Part shown: piece by piece, positions 43,161-52,512 of the stretch
Numbering within the stretch: the stretch's first letter is position 1
Layout: every line of letters starts with the position of its first letter
Assembly: GCA_026004675.1 (NCBI GenBank)
Contig: BPJP01000012.1
Location: 106,827 to 170,826 of the forward strand
DNA length: 64,000 nt
Origin: Gemmatales bacterium
GTDB lineage: Bacteria > Planctomycetota > Planctomycetia > Gemmatales > Gemmataceae
Direction of reading: 5' to 3'
Notes under the pieces: generated by a model
Told to the model about the DNA's origin: nothing
Databases searched by the model: none
The model's input: the letters and a program-made list of their open reading frames with translations, nothing else
Translations under genes and position numbers: made by a program

Positions 43161-44267
43161 TTACAGCGTTCCGCGGCGGGCTTGTTCCCGTTCGATCGCT
43201 TCGAACAGGGCCTTGAAATTCCCCTTGCCGAAACTTCGCGAACCATGCCGTTCGATGATCTCGAAAAACAACGTCGGACGATCTGCGACCGGCTTGGTGA
43301 AAATCTGCAGCAGGTAACCTTCGTCGTCCCGATCGACGAGGATGCCCAACTCGGCGAGGTCTTCGATATTCTCGTCGATCTTGCCCACACGTTCCGGCAA
43401 TGCCTCGTAGTATTCGCGTGGCACGCGGAGAAACGACACGTCGTTGTTGCGCATGGCCCGCACGGTCTGGATGATGTTGGTGGTGGTCATGGCGATGTGC
43501 TGGACGCCGGGGCCGCCGTAAAAGTCGAGAAATTCCTGAATCTGCGATCGCCTCCTGCCCTTCGCCGGTTCATTGATCGGGAACTTGATGCGCCCGGTGC
43601 CGTTTTGCACCACCTTTGACATCAGCGCGGAATATTCGGTGCTGATATCTTTATCGTCGAAATGGACGAGTTGCTCGAAACCCATGACGTTGCGGTAGAA
43701 ATCGACCCATTCGTTCATCTTGCCTTCTTCGACGTTGCAGACGATGTGATCGATCGAAACCAAACCGGTCGGGTCGAGACGACGTGGACCGTAGCGGTCG
43801 GGATCAATAGGCAAATAACCCGGTGCGAAGACGCCACGATAGCGGTCGCGATTGATGAAACTGTGGGTCGTGTCGCCGTAGGCTTTGATCGTGGCGTATT
43901 CGTATACACCGAACTCGTCTTCCAACAAGGTGGGCGGCACAGCACCGACGGCACCGCGACTTGTGGCCATGTCGTAGGCCTTCTGCACGTCGTCCACCTC
44001 CAGAGCGATATCCTGTACGCCGTCGCCGTGAAGGACCACACGCTGGCTCTCCGGATGATCGGGACGCAGTGCCGACGCAAGGACAAACGTGATCTTTCCC
44101 TGGCGCAAGACGTAGCCCGCTTCGTGTTTGAGTTTGGTTTCCAAGCCGGCATAGGCGATGACGTCGAAGCCGAAAGCGTTGCGATAGAAATACGCCGACT
44201 GCCTGGCATTGCCGACGAAAAACCGCACGTGGTCAACTCCCCGAACTGGAAACTCTTCCCTTGCCAT
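43161..44267 (-). CDS. hpd: 4-hydroxyphenylpyruvate dioxygenase
   Basis: 368-residue Fe(II) dioxygenase that turns 4-hydroxyphenylpyruvate into homogentisate in tyrosine breakdown. The three iron ligands are visible: His174 in SIDHIVCN, His257 in GVQHIAMT and Glu336 in FFEIIERHG, together with the C-terminal family sequence GNFKALFEAIEREQ. Two-VOC-domain length is standard. Homogentisate dioxygenase and other pathway genes are not in the window, so the pathway must be scattered. An ATG at 44267 follows GGAGG. Confidence 0.94.
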   Translation of the reverse strand: MAREEFPVRGVDHVRFFVGNARQSAYFYRNAFGFDVIAYAGLETKLKHEAGYVLRQGKITFVLASALRPDHPESQRVVLHGDGVQDIALEVDDVQKAYDMATSRGAVGAVPPTLLEDEFGVYEYATIKAYGDTTHSFINRDRYRGVFAPGYLPIDPDRYGPRRLDPTGLVSIDHIVCNVEEGKMNEWVDFYRNVMGFEQLVHFDDKDISTEYSALMSKVVQNGTGRIKFPINEPAKGRRRSQIQEFLDFYGGPGVQHIAMTTTNIIQTVRAMRNNDVSFLRVPREYYEALPERVGKIDENIEDLAELGILVDRDDEGYLLQIFTKPVADRPTLFFEIIERHGSRSFGKGNFKALFEAIEREQARRGTL

Positions 44268-44679
44268 GAACGATCACCTCCGAATGGATTGAGAGAAATG
44301 GTTTCCGGCAAAAGGCGCGAGAGGCGGTTGCCGGAATCTAGGCTCTCAACACGAAGAACTGCTAACGCCTTCTCTCATTCATTATATTTGACGTCGCAAA
44401 AGCAGGCACCCGTTTCCTGGTTAGCGTAGCCGATCGTTGCTTAGGGTTTGGTCTTTACCGAAGCCAATGCCGATCTCTAACGGCATCCTTGGACGGAACG
44501 GCAAAATTTCCCCAATCGACGCACCTTGCCGGTGTGCCTGTATGAATTCTCCTTGCCGAAGGGGTTATGATTGCAGAGAAGGCGAAGAAGATCATCGCCA
44601 GCCGGAGTTTTGGGCGATAATTTTCGCTGTTTTGCCGTCTAATCGTAGTCGAACCGTTTCCGGTACGAGGAATCTGCCC
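44268..44679. other. Divergent non-coding region between hpd and a secreted protein gene
   Basis: About 410 bases with promoters expected for both flanking genes. An open frame begins at 44437 and joins the plus-strand gene, but its first 81 codons look like non-coding sequence. No strong repeat or riboswitch-like element was found. Confidence 0.4.
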
Positions 44680-45459
44680 ATGCATCGCCAATTTCTCATT
44701 GTCACGCTGGTCATGGCATGCTGGCTAGTGCACGTGAACGTGACATGCGGGCAGAACCTCGATCCGCAGGCGACTCTTTTCGGGGGCCAATCCCTCAACG
44801 CCCTGGCCGGTTCGTTTCGAGGCTTTCTCGTCGAGGCACTGCCGACGACGCTTCTAGTCGAAGAACAAGACTGGGGCCAGACGAAAATGGTGGCCAATGG
44901 TCTCAAGTGGCATGGGCTGCGACCGCAAGTGATTCATAAAGCCAAGAACCATGGCGTTTGGCAGCGCATTACCATCACCACGTTGAATCTTCGCGACTCG
45001 CTGGTCTTTGACCTGCGGCACTGGCGCAAACACCCATCCGGCGCTTATCGCTTTGACGTTTTCCTGTCGTTCGATGCACGCATTCGCTACGATCGGCAAA
45101 GATGGAGACGAGGCGTTCGGCTTTACGCCGGCAGTACCTGGGCGCGATTGCGGCTCAAAGTGAATCTTCAATGCGAAGTGACTTCGCGGCTGGAGAAGAA
45201 GAAATCGGTTGCTCCTGACGTTGTCTTTCGACTGCGTGTGGCGCAGGCCAACCTCTACTATGACAATTTGGTTTTTGAACACGTTGCCGGCATCGGCGGC
45301 GAGGCGGCCAAAATACTGGGCGATGCTTTGAAAGGGAGTTTGAATCGGCTTCACCCCTCCCTCGAGCAAAAACTTCTTGCCAAAGCCAACGCCGCGATCG
45401 TCAAGGCTGGCGACACCAAAGAGGTCCGCATCAGCCTGAGCCAGCTTCTCGGACAATGA
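44680..45459 (+). CDS. Secreted protein of unknown function
   Basis: 259 residues beginning at ATG 44680 with a signal sequence (FLIVTLVMACWLVHVNVTCG). The rest is mixed alpha/beta (GLKWHGLRPQVIHKAKNHGVW, RFDVFLSFDARIRYDRQRW, VFRLRVAQANLYYDNLVFEH) with a conserved-looking C-terminal helix (HPSLEQKLLAKANAAIVKAG). The pattern resembles a lipid-binding or periplasmic adhesion module, but no family is recognised. It converges with crcB, 23 bases away. Confidence 0.6.
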   Translation: MHRQFLIVTLVMACWLVHVNVTCGQNLDPQATLFGGQSLNALAGSFRGFLVEALPTTLLVEEQDWGQTKMVANGLKWHGLRPQVIHKAKNHGVWQRITITTLNLRDSLVFDLRHWRKHPSGAYRFDVFLSFDARIRYDRQRWRRGVRLYAGSTWARLRLKVNLQCEVTSRLEKKKSVAPDVVFRLRVAQANLYYDNLVFEHVAGIGGEAAKILGDALKGSLNRLHPSLEQKLLAKANAAIVKAGDTKEVRISLSQLLGQ

Positions 45460-45482
45460 GACCAGCCTTGCCCCGATTCCTT

Positions 45483-45854
45483 TCAAACCCACCGGGCGAC
45501 ACTCAACCCCAGCAGAATCAGGGCAACGCCGAAGATGTTGTTGGCGGCCAGATTGGCCAGAGCGATCGACCATTCGGCGTCCTGCAACATCTCGTTCGTT
45601 TCGAAGGCAAAGGTAGAAAACGTCGTGAAGGCTCCCATGAACCCGGTCAGAATGTACACGCGGAGGCCGGGATCGAGCAGGTATTGCCGTTCGCTCAAAC
45701 CCCAGACGAAGCCGAACAGCAAACAGCCGCACAAGTTCACCGCCAACGTTCCCCAGGGGAAACCTTCTCCCAGGATGCGTTGGGCCAGGCCGGAAAGCAG
45801 GTACCGACTGATCGTTCCCACAGCGCCCGCGAGGGCTATCCACGCCAGTTTCAC
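45483..45854 (-). CDS. crcB: Fluoride channel CrcB/Fluc
   Basis: 123-residue four-helix fluoride-specific channel, a dual-topology dimer in the inner membrane that removes F-. Signature residues are present: GAVGTISRYLLSG, GTLAVNLCGCLLFGF with the conserved Asn and GFMGAFTTFSTFAFE with the Phe box and polar track. GTG 45854 is chosen from the family N-terminus and the GGAG just upstream; the longer frame to 45899 is not like CrcB. No fluoride riboswitch was found in the 200 bases above it. Confidence 0.93.
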   Translation of the reverse strand: MKLAWIALAGAVGTISRYLLSGLAQRILGEGFPWGTLAVNLCGCLLFGFVWGLSERQYLLDPGLRVYILTGFMGAFTTFSTFAFETNEMLQDAEWSIALANLAANNIFGVALILLGLSVARWV

Positions 45855-46052
45855 AGTACATCTCCAACTGTTTGTGGTGCTGTTCTCGCGTTCCGACAAT
45901 CGGATAAAAAGAGACTCTTTCCCGATGCCGGTCGCAAGTTATGATGGAAAGCCGACTTGTTTGTTTTAGTCCTGAGATGAAAGGCAAGCCATTCCGTTCG
46001 CCCGGACGCGACGGCATGAGTCTTTTTGACCGCAGAAAGGGACCGGGCAGAT

Positions 46053-47513
46053 ATGAACGAGCCAGCGCCCGCACGGGTTCGATTGTCGCGTGAGAACTAC
46101 ATACCGGTATCAAAACACCGGCTGACGCGAAAGTTGATCGAACAGCTCCCGGACGAGAGCAGTTCACGGCAATGGTTTGGCGACTTCTGCCGGCTGATCG
46201 AGGCGATCTATCATTTCGAGTACCATCGGACTTCCGAGGAGTTGAAGGAAGACTTTCACCTTTTCAATAGCGAAATGGGGCAGCGAGAATTGGACCAGGC
46301 GGCGCCAGAACAAGTCGCCAAGAGCGAAAGCCGGTTCTTGTCCCATTTCATCGACATGATGCGCAAAGCGAACTTTCAACCGTTGACGCAAGCCGACGTC
46401 GATATGGCCGAAGCCGAAGACTATCTTTTCAACCTGCCGGTAATCATTGATTGGGAGAAACTCGACGCGGAGATGCTGCCGCGGTTTTTCGCCAGCCATC
46501 CTTATTCCTTGGAAGGGGAGCCTCCCGAATTCGCCAAGCGCATCTTGATTTTTCGTCGCGGCGTCGGCATCGATCAGGCGGTTGGCTTTCATTTGCTGGC
46601 CAAAATAGACCTGCTGGTGACCTTTTTTCTGGAATGGCTTTTTTCTCTGCCTCGGCGTTTGTTCGGGAAACAGCCTCCGGCCAAAGCCGCCCCCCCGGCA
46701 GATTGTGAGCCGCCACCAAAAGAGAACAAGACCAGCATCTTCGAAGAGGAATACGTCGAGCGCGTCACCCTGCGCCATTCGATGACCGGGATTGGAGCGT
46801 TGTTTCGACGCACACGTCTTCAGGAACCAACCTTCCGCGAACTTGTCATTCTGTTCCGCTTTGCTTCTCTCCCGAAAAACGGTGCCAACAAAAAAGATTG
46901 GGCCGTCCATGTCAAGGCGTTCCGTGACATTCCTATGGCCGATCTCGAAGTCGTCTTTCCTGAAAAACGCATCTCCATGCAAGCCATCGATCTGGTCAAA
47001 CTCGTCATTACCGGTGCGATCGGTTTTGTCGTCGTTCTCGTCAAGTTCGTGTTTTCCGCCGCCTTGAATCCGCTTGTCGCCCTGGCCGCCTTGTCCACGA
47101 TCGGCGGCTATGTCGCCAAAATCTTTGTCGGTTTCAAAGCCAGCAAGGACCGCTACCAATACCTCGTTACTCATTCGCTTTATCACAAGAACCTGGACAA
47201 CGACTTGGGGGTGGTTTTTTATCTGATGGACTCTTTGGAAGAGCAGGAGTTCAAAGAGGCAGTGCTGGCCTACTACATGTTGTTGCGTAAAGGCGCGTGC
47301 AGCGAAAAGGAACTCGACGCCCACTGCGAAGAGTTCTTGCACGAACATTTCGGTGTGAAAGTCGATTTCGAGGCTGACGATGCCCTGGCGAAACTCGAAC
47401 GCGACCATCTGGTCGAGTTTGCTGACAGCCAGTACCGGGCCATCGGCCTGGAAGAAGCGCTGCGCCGACTCGACGAAAAATGGGACAACTATTTTGCCTA
47501 CAACAATGGCTGA
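46053..47513 (+). CDS. DUF3754 (TMEM143-like) membrane protein
   Basis: 486-residue protein with the build of the DUF3754/TMEM143 family, which is unstudied in bacteria. An N-terminal charged helical domain (REN YIPVSK..., FHLFNSEMG) is followed by conserved-looking segments EYVERVTLRHSMTGIGALF and FREIPMADLEVVFPEKR-like text near residue 290, two membrane helices (LVKLVITGAIGFVVVLVKFV and LNPLVALAALSTIGGYVAKI) and a C-terminal domain of ~150 residues (YHKNLDNDLGVVFYLMDSLE). ATG 46053 is preferred; a TTG at 46026 gives nine extra residues. It stands alone. Confidence 0.75.
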   Translation: MNEPAPARVRLSRENYIPVSKHRLTRKLIEQLPDESSSRQWFGDFCRLIEAIYHFEYHRTSEELKEDFHLFNSEMGQRELDQAAPEQVAKSESRFLSHFIDMMRKANFQPLTQADVDMAEAEDYLFNLPVIIDWEKLDAEMLPRFFASHPYSLEGEPPEFAKRILIFRRGVGIDQAVGFHLLAKIDLLVTFFLEWLFSLPRRLFGKQPPAKAAPPADCEPPPKENKTSIFEEEYVERVTLRHSMTGIGALFRRTRLQEPTFRELVILFRFASLPKNGANKKDWAVHVKAFRDIPMADLEVVFPEKRISMQAIDLVKLVITGAIGFVVVLVKFVFSAALNPLVALAALSTIGGYVAKIFVGFKASKDRYQYLVTHSLYHKNLDNDLGVVFYLMDSLEEQEFKEAVLAYYMLLRKGACSEKELDAHCEEFLHEHFGVKVDFEADDALAKLERDHLVEFADSQYRAIGLEEALRRLDEKWDNYFAYNNG

Positions 47514-47689
47514 ATGGCTCGGACGAGCAGCCGACGCGCGGCCTTCGGCGATCGTCCGTCGTAATGGAACAGCAAAGGCGCCCCGACCGGCATTTTCGGC
47601 GGATTTGCGATACCATCTCCGCTGGCGGTAAGGTAAACTAAAGCAAGCCTTTCAACTTGAGCATCAGGACTCGAAATCGGGAGTCGACG

Positions 47690-48538
47690 ATGTCTGCAAT
47701 ACGTCAACTTGCCGTTTTGGCGATCTGCCTGTGGCTGGCGCCCGGATCGGTGCACGCCGACGCCGCTGCCAAACCGATGGCCAAGCCCGACTCGGTGCAG
47801 CCGGCAAAAAGCAGCATCCACGTGCACCATTTCAAGGAAGAACGCAATGGTTGGAAAGTCGCCGAATCGAAGAATTTCCGCATCTTTCATCGGCATCCTT
47901 TGGAGACGGTCGAGAAAGTTGCGCAGGTCGCAGAAGAAACGCGTGCCAGGATGCACCGGAAATGGTTCGGCGACGAACCGCGAGACGCTGTGCTCAAATG
48001 CGACATCTACTTGCACCAGGATCAGAAAGTCTATTTCAAGGAAACCGGTGTGCGGGCTCGCGGTCATTTCAAATTTGCAACCGACAACGGCCGAGTGATC
48101 GTGAAACGGATCGATTTGCCCAGCAACGACCCGGAACTGCTGACAACGATCGTGCCCCATGAAGCCACCCACGCATTGATGTACGATCATTTCGGTCAGA
48201 AACTGCCTCGCTGGGCAAACGAAGGCATGGCTATGTTGTCGGAGCCGCTCCGCCATCGCTACTTGCGCTATTTGCCCAAGGACGCCGACGAAGTCTTTCA
48301 TATCCCTCTGTTGATGGAGATGAAGGATTATCCCCGGCAAAAGGACATGGCTCTCTACTACGCCCAGAGCTACACGCTGGTCGATTTTCTGGTTCGGCAA
48401 AAAGGGCCGCGCGAATTCACCAGGTTTCTCAGCGATAGCATCAAAACCAGTTACACCAAGTCGCTAAAGGACCATTACGGCTGGACTCCTGAAGAAGCAC
48501 ATGCACGCTGGCAGCAGTTCGCCTACAGTAAAAAATAA
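47690..48538 (+). CDS. Secreted peptidase MA-like metallohydrolase
   Basis: 282-residue exported protein. A signal sequence (LAVLAICLWLAPGSVHA) and a charged linker precede a gluzincin-type domain: the zinc motif HEATH in TIVPHEATHALMYDH and the third-ligand Glu in PRWANEGMAMLSEP, exactly as in peptidase MA-like proteins. Downstream YYAQSYTLVDFLVRQKGP is also typical of this family. Substrate unknown; periplasmic. It is the first of several secreted-protein genes on the plus strand. Confidence 0.8.
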   Translation: MSAIRQLAVLAICLWLAPGSVHADAAAKPMAKPDSVQPAKSSIHVHHFKEERNGWKVAESKNFRIFHRHPLETVEKVAQVAEETRARMHRKWFGDEPRDAVLKCDIYLHQDQKVYFKETGVRARGHFKFATDNGRVIVKRIDLPSNDPELLTTIVPHEATHALMYDHFGQKLPRWANEGMAMLSEPLRHRYLRYLPKDADEVFHIPLLMEMKDYPRQKDMALYYAQSYTLVDFLVRQKGPREFTRFLSDSIKTSYTKSLKDHYGWTPEEAHARWQQFAYSKK

Positions 48539-48589
48539 TCGGCGCCACATCCTGACTATGCGACAACAGGCCAGTGCGCTCGAGGGCCA

Positions 48590-49294
48590 ATGATGACATG
48601 CTATTCGGGGCGAGTACTCTTGGCTGGGTTGCCAATGCTACTGTTGACGGCGGCATTGGACGCTCAGACCAACACCAGCCTGTTCGACGGAACCAGCCTC
48701 CGAGGCTGGCATTATAGCAGTGGGAAATCCGCCCAGCGCTTTAGCGGCAAGGAAACGAGCGACGGCCGATTCTTCGTCTCCAATGGCATTCTCGTCCTCG
48801 CCGACAAGAACAAAGAAGGCAAACGTCCCTCTACCACTTTGTGGTGCGACCGTTCCGTTTCCAAGAACTACACTCTGGAACTTGAGTTTCGTGCTGCCCC
48901 GGAAGCCATAGGCTATGTCGTTTTGCACAACCGCGCTATTCCTGTAGGCGACTACCTGCGCCGGAACGAAAATAAACACCTGAAGAAATTCAAGTCCGAT
49001 GGCTGGAACCTGCTTCAGTTTTCGGTTCGCGAAGTGGCCGTCGCCAATGGTCGCCGACTGACCAATCAGGATCGGCTTCAACTGACTTTTCGAAACGGCG
49101 AAGCCAAAGCCACCCTGAATGGCAAACCCATCGATCCCAACGGTATCTCCATGTACTTCCAATTAACGTGCCGCTGTAACGGCGAATCGATCGCACCTGG
49201 TAGTGCGAGCGTGCCGCGTCGAGGAACGATTGGTTTGCGTTCAGGCAGCGGCAAAATCGAATTTCGCAACATTCGTCTCCGCGAAACGCCGTAG
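48590..49294 (+). CDS. DUF1080 (3-keto-disaccharide hydrolase-type) secreted protein
   Basis: 234-residue exported protein of the DUF1080 family. Signal sequence LLAGLPMLLLTAALDA, then the family opening SLFDGTSLRGWHYSS, NGILVLADKNKEG, and a concanavalin-like beta-sandwich with YTLELEFRAAPEAIGYVVL and GKIEFRNIRLRE. DUF1080 proteins in related phyla are thought to hydrolyse 3-keto-glycosides, but for this one the reaction is unproved. Two ATGs (48590, 48593) precede the signal sequence. Confidence 0.85.
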   Translation: MMTCYSGRVLLAGLPMLLLTAALDAQTNTSLFDGTSLRGWHYSSGKSAQRFSGKETSDGRFFVSNGILVLADKNKEGKRPSTTLWCDRSVSKNYTLELEFRAAPEAIGYVVLHNRAIPVGDYLRRNENKHLKKFKSDGWNLLQFSVREVAVANGRRLTNQDRLQLTFRNGEAKATLNGKPIDPNGISMYFQLTCRCNGESIAPGSASVPRRGTIGLRSGSGKIEFRNIRLRETP

Positions 49295-49486
49295 TGCTTT
49301 ATCGCCGCTTTCGCTTGGCGTTGACGGGCAGCGGTTCCTTCGCAAAAGGCAGGACCAGGTTCCGTCGGCCAAAAAACGAACAGTGCTGGACATGGCTTAA
49401 CCAACGGTTCTTCTGGTCCGGTTTGCGATAGCCGCGAAATCCGCCTGTCAGCGGCTTTTCTAGGGGACTATTCGACTGGGTGGAAG

Positions 49487-49502
49487 TGGCACGTTCTTTG
49501 CA
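49487..49502 (+). promoter_or_regulatory. Sigma-54 (-24/-12) promoter upstream of batA
   Basis: TGGCACGTTCTTTGCA matches the sigma-54 consensus TGGCACG-N4-TTGCA at every fixed position, with the required GG-N10-GC spacing (GG 49488-49489, GC 49500-49501). Start of transcription would be near 49513, five bases before the batA ATG, so the leader is very short or a later start codon is used. A sigma-54 activator gene exists in the window (30725-32150). Confidence 0.7.
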
Positions 49503-49517
49503 CATCACGGAACGCTG

Positions 49518-50558
49518 ATGTTTGATTTTGCCCGTCCATGGTGGTTGGTGCTCGTTATCGTCGCGGCAGGGGCGGTCTGGCTTTGGCGTCGGCGGCGACC
49601 GGGTGCGATCTCCTTTTCACTGGCAGCTCGACTCCAAACCGCAGGTGACGCTCGCGGGTATCGCGGCGGCGGAAGTTTGCTTCGGTTTCTTATCCTGCTG
49701 CTTTTGGTCTGCACCATCGCTGGCCCGCGCCTGGCCGATGTTGGCAGTCGAATTCCCACTCAAGGAATTGCTATCGCCGTCGTTCTCGACGTCAGCGGCA
49801 GCATGGGGGAGACCGATTTCATCTGGAGCAGTGAACCCATCACTCGGCTTGAAGCTGCCAAACGGACCTTGCGTCTGTTCGTTGCGGGCGGGGAAGGACC
49901 CAATGGCGAAACCTTCGCCGGCCGGCCCAATGATCTGGTTGCTCTGGTCACCTTCGCCACCTGGCCTGAAAGCCGTTGCCCGCTGACGCTCAGCCACTCC
50001 GTCTGGCTCAAGATGCTGGAGGACGAAAAACCTCGCTCGGTGCCGGGTGAATCGGAGTCGAATCTAAGCGATGCATTGGCGCTGGCTCTCTACCGTCTGG
50101 AGAAAGCACCCGTGGAACGCAAGGTCATTCTGCTCATCAGCGACGGCGAGCATAACGTCGAGAAGCCGCAATCGGGTTGGACGCCAAGGCAGGCAGCCCA
50201 AGTCGCGGCGGCCTTGGGCGTGCCGATTTATGCGATCGACACCGGCGGGGACTTCCAGGCAAGCGATTCCCCAGAGGAAAAACCAAAGAATCCCGAACTT
50301 CGGGCCAAGATTCGGGAAAACGCCAAACAGACGTTGAAAGCGATCAGCCAACGGACAAGCGGGCGTTATTTCGAAGGCCGAAATGTGTCGTCTTTGGTCG
50401 GCATTTACCAGCAGATCGACCGGCTGGAGAAAAACCAAATCGAAAGCTATCACTACTTGCGTTATCACGAAGCGTACGCCTGGTTCGGCATGGCGGCGCT
50501 GGGACTGTTGATTACCTTGCACGTACTCGAGGCGACGTATTGGCGGAAGCTGCCCTGA
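49518..50558 (+). CDS. batA: BatA-like VWA-domain membrane protein
   Basis: 346 residues. Two N-terminal membrane helices (WLVLVIVAAGAVWLW and LLRFLILLLLVCTIAG) precede a von Willebrand A domain whose metal-binding MIDAS is IAVVLDVSGSMGETD, with LVALVTFATWPES and VILLISDGEHNVE; a last helix (WFGMAALGLLITLHVLEATY) ends the protein. This is the architecture of BatA. Seven bases separate it from the next gene. With BatB it should form a membrane complex in the Bat system, whose role in oxygen tolerance is only broadly known. A sigma-54 promoter sits directly upstream. Confidence 0.85.
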   Translation: MFDFARPWWLVLVIVAAGAVWLWRRRRPGAISFSLAARLQTAGDARGYRGGGSLLRFLILLLLVCTIAGPRLADVGSRIPTQGIAIAVVLDVSGSMGETDFIWSSEPITRLEAAKRTLRLFVAGGEGPNGETFAGRPNDLVALVTFATWPESRCPLTLSHSVWLKMLEDEKPRSVPGESESNLSDALALALYRLEKAPVERKVILLISDGEHNVEKPQSGWTPRQAAQVAAALGVPIYAIDTGGDFQASDSPEEKPKNPELRAKIRENAKQTLKAISQRTSGRYFEGRNVSSLVGIYQQIDRLEKNQIESYHYLRYHEAYAWFGMAALGLLITLHVLEATYWRKLP

Positions 50559-50565
50559 ACTAGCG

Positions 50566-52512
50566 ATGACAAAGATCGAACGCATGCTATCGCTGTATTT
50601 CGCCCACCCGGAAATCCTGTGGTGGCTGTTGGTTTTACCGGGATTGTGGCTGTTGTCTTGGTACGCGCGGCGTCAGAAGAGAAAAACGCTGTCGCTATTG
50701 GGAGACCGGGCGGCATTGGCCGGGCTGACGCTCGGCCAGGCATGGCGTCGCCGTGTTCGGCATGTTTGTCTTTCCCTTTGTTGCGCGGTTGCGATTATAG
50801 CCAGTGCCGGACCGCAATGGGGCCTGGCCGAGCCGCGCGTGGCGGCTGGCCGTGACATTGTCGTCGTTCTTGACATGAGCCGAAGTATGTTGGCGAGCGA
50901 TGTGCTGCCAAGCCGGCTGGGACATTGCCAAAAAGCCCTGCACGAACTGGTTCGGGCCGTTGAACGCCGGGGAGGGCACCGACTTGGATTGATCGTTTTC
51001 GCAGGCCAAGCCCGTGTCGTTTGTCCGTTGACTCCCGATTATCACCATTTTCAGAGTGCAGCCGACGAGTTGCAGGCACCCGATCCGAGGCTGGTGCCTT
51101 CGGCACAGCCCGGCCAAATGCCTTCGGGAACCCGAATCGGAACCGCCTTGCAGTTGGCGGTCAGCATTCACGACCCACGCTATCAAGGGCATCAAGACAT
51201 TCTCCTTTTGTCCGACGGCGACGATCCAGCGGGCGACCAGGAATGGCAAGTGGGCGTTGACGCCGCTCGCACAGCGAGAATCCCTGTCTACACAGTAGGC
51301 GTCGGCGACCCTGATGACGACAGCCAGATACTCGATAATGAAGGGCGACCGCTGGTTTATGATGGCCAGCCGATCGCGACTCGATTACGCGAAGCCGTCC
51401 TTGAGGAAATCGCAGCGGCGACCGGCGGCATCTACACTCCAGCACGCACCAATTTGATCCCGTTGGAAGAGCTATTCCACGTTTACATCGAACCCGGTCC
51501 GGGGCGTGAGCTGGAAGGCGATAGGCTGCCAGCCTTTCAGCAGCGCTATGCCTGGTTTTTTGCCGTCGCCCTGGCCTTCTTTCTCATGTCGGTGCTCATC
51601 GCCGATCGGGGCAAGCCGAAAAAGAGCAAAGACAACAAAACATCGGGAATAAGTGATTTGCCCCAACGGTTGCAGCGTGTGACGCGCGTCGGAGCGGTTT
51701 GGTTAGCGATCGCGTTGTTGTTCCTCGTGTCGGCGGCTGCACCGAAAAGCGACTGGCTCGATTTGGTTCGTGCCGGCAACCAGGCCTTCTCCAGGGGCGA
51801 ATTCGCTCGTGCGGTTGCTTTTTATTCTCAAGCCGAACCAGTCGCTCTGGACCCGGGACTTGTGTCGTTCAACAAAGCAGCGGCTTTGTATCGCCTTGGC
51901 AAATACTTCGACGCCGAACGCCATTATTTACGCTGCCTCGAAGAAGCCCCACGCGTGCGCCGCCGACGCATCCTGTTCAATGTCGGCAATTGCATTCTCA
52001 AACAGCTTCCCGATGAGATACAAAGAATCGACGAAGCGATCGCCTGCTACGAAGAATGCATCCGCCTGAGCAACGACGACCAGGACTTGCAATCGTCGGC
52101 GATCCATAATCTGAAGCTGGCCAGACAACTTCGCAAAGAAATCGAGTCCCGCCCTCCCGACAAGCCGCCCGACAAGGAAAAACCGCCGGGTCCGAATCAT
52201 ACGCCGAAAGAAAAGAGCGGCAAAGACGGGACAACAACAAAGAAGACCGGCAACAAACGATCCGATCCGAAAGAGACGAACAAACAACCGGTCAAGGACA
52301 AAAACGAGAAAGACGGCATCGAGTCGCAAACGGACCAGCCGACACCCGGCAGCGGCGACCTGCCTCCGATAGCCGACACCGACGAGCCGCTCGATCTCAG
52401 CCGACGCGATGCCCTCGCTCACCTGGAGCGGGTCAACGAGTTGATCCGACGACAGCAGCGCGAGTTTTACAAGCGAACGCTGAAACTTCCAGCGGGCGTC
52501 AAGGATTGGTAG
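50566..52512 (+). CDS. batB: BatB-BatC-like fusion: VWA domain plus TPR
   Basis: 648 residues. N-terminal helices (LWWLLVLPGLWLLSWY and LSLCCAVAIIASAG), a VWA domain with MIDAS DIVVVLDMSRSMLASD and DILLLSDGDDPAG, another helix (FFAVALAFFLMSVLIADRG), a helix near residue 380 and then TPR units (GNQAFSRGEFARAVAFYSQA, NKAAALYRLGKYFDAERHYL) followed by a Lys/Glu/Pro-rich low-complexity tail. BatB and BatC are separate genes in Bacteroides, so this is a fusion. The last 14 bases overlap the opposing ogt gene. Start may be ATG 50566 or 50584. Confidence 0.82.
   Translation: MTKIERMLSLYFAHPEILWWLLVLPGLWLLSWYARRQKRKTLSLLGDRAALAGLTLGQAWRRRVRHVCLSLCCAVAIIASAGPQWGLAEPRVAAGRDIVVVLDMSRSMLASDVLPSRLGHCQKALHELVRAVERRGGHRLGLIVFAGQARVVCPLTPDYHHFQSAADELQAPDPRLVPSAQPGQMPSGTRIGTALQLAVSIHDPRYQGHQDILLLSDGDDPAGDQEWQVGVDAARTARIPVYTVGVGDPDDDSQILDNEGRPLVYDGQPIATRLREAVLEEIAAATGGIYTPARTNLIPLEELFHVYIEPGPGRELEGDRLPAFQQRYAWFFAVALAFFLMSVLIADRGKPKKSKDNKTSGISDLPQRLQRVTRVGAVWLAIALLFLVSAAAPKSDWLDLVRAGNQAFSRGEFARAVAFYSQAEPVALDPGLVSFNKAAALYRLGKYFDAERHYLRCLEEAPRVRRRRILFNVGNCILKQLPDEIQRIDEAIACYEECIRLSNDDQDLQSSAIHNLKLARQLRKEIESRPPDKPPDKEKPPGPNHTPKEKSGKDGTTTKKTGNKRSDPKETNKQPVKDKNEKDGIESQTDQPTPGSGDLPPIADTDEPLDLSRRDALAHLERVNELIRRQQREFYKRTLKLPAGVKDW

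Noticed and set aside
45855..46052. Possible fluoride riboswitch before crcB
   Set aside because: The conserved pseudoknot bases of the crcB motif are absent.
46164..47408. 414-codon open frame antisense to the DUF3754 gene
   Set aside because: No recognisable motif, caused by codon bias of the opposite-strand gene.
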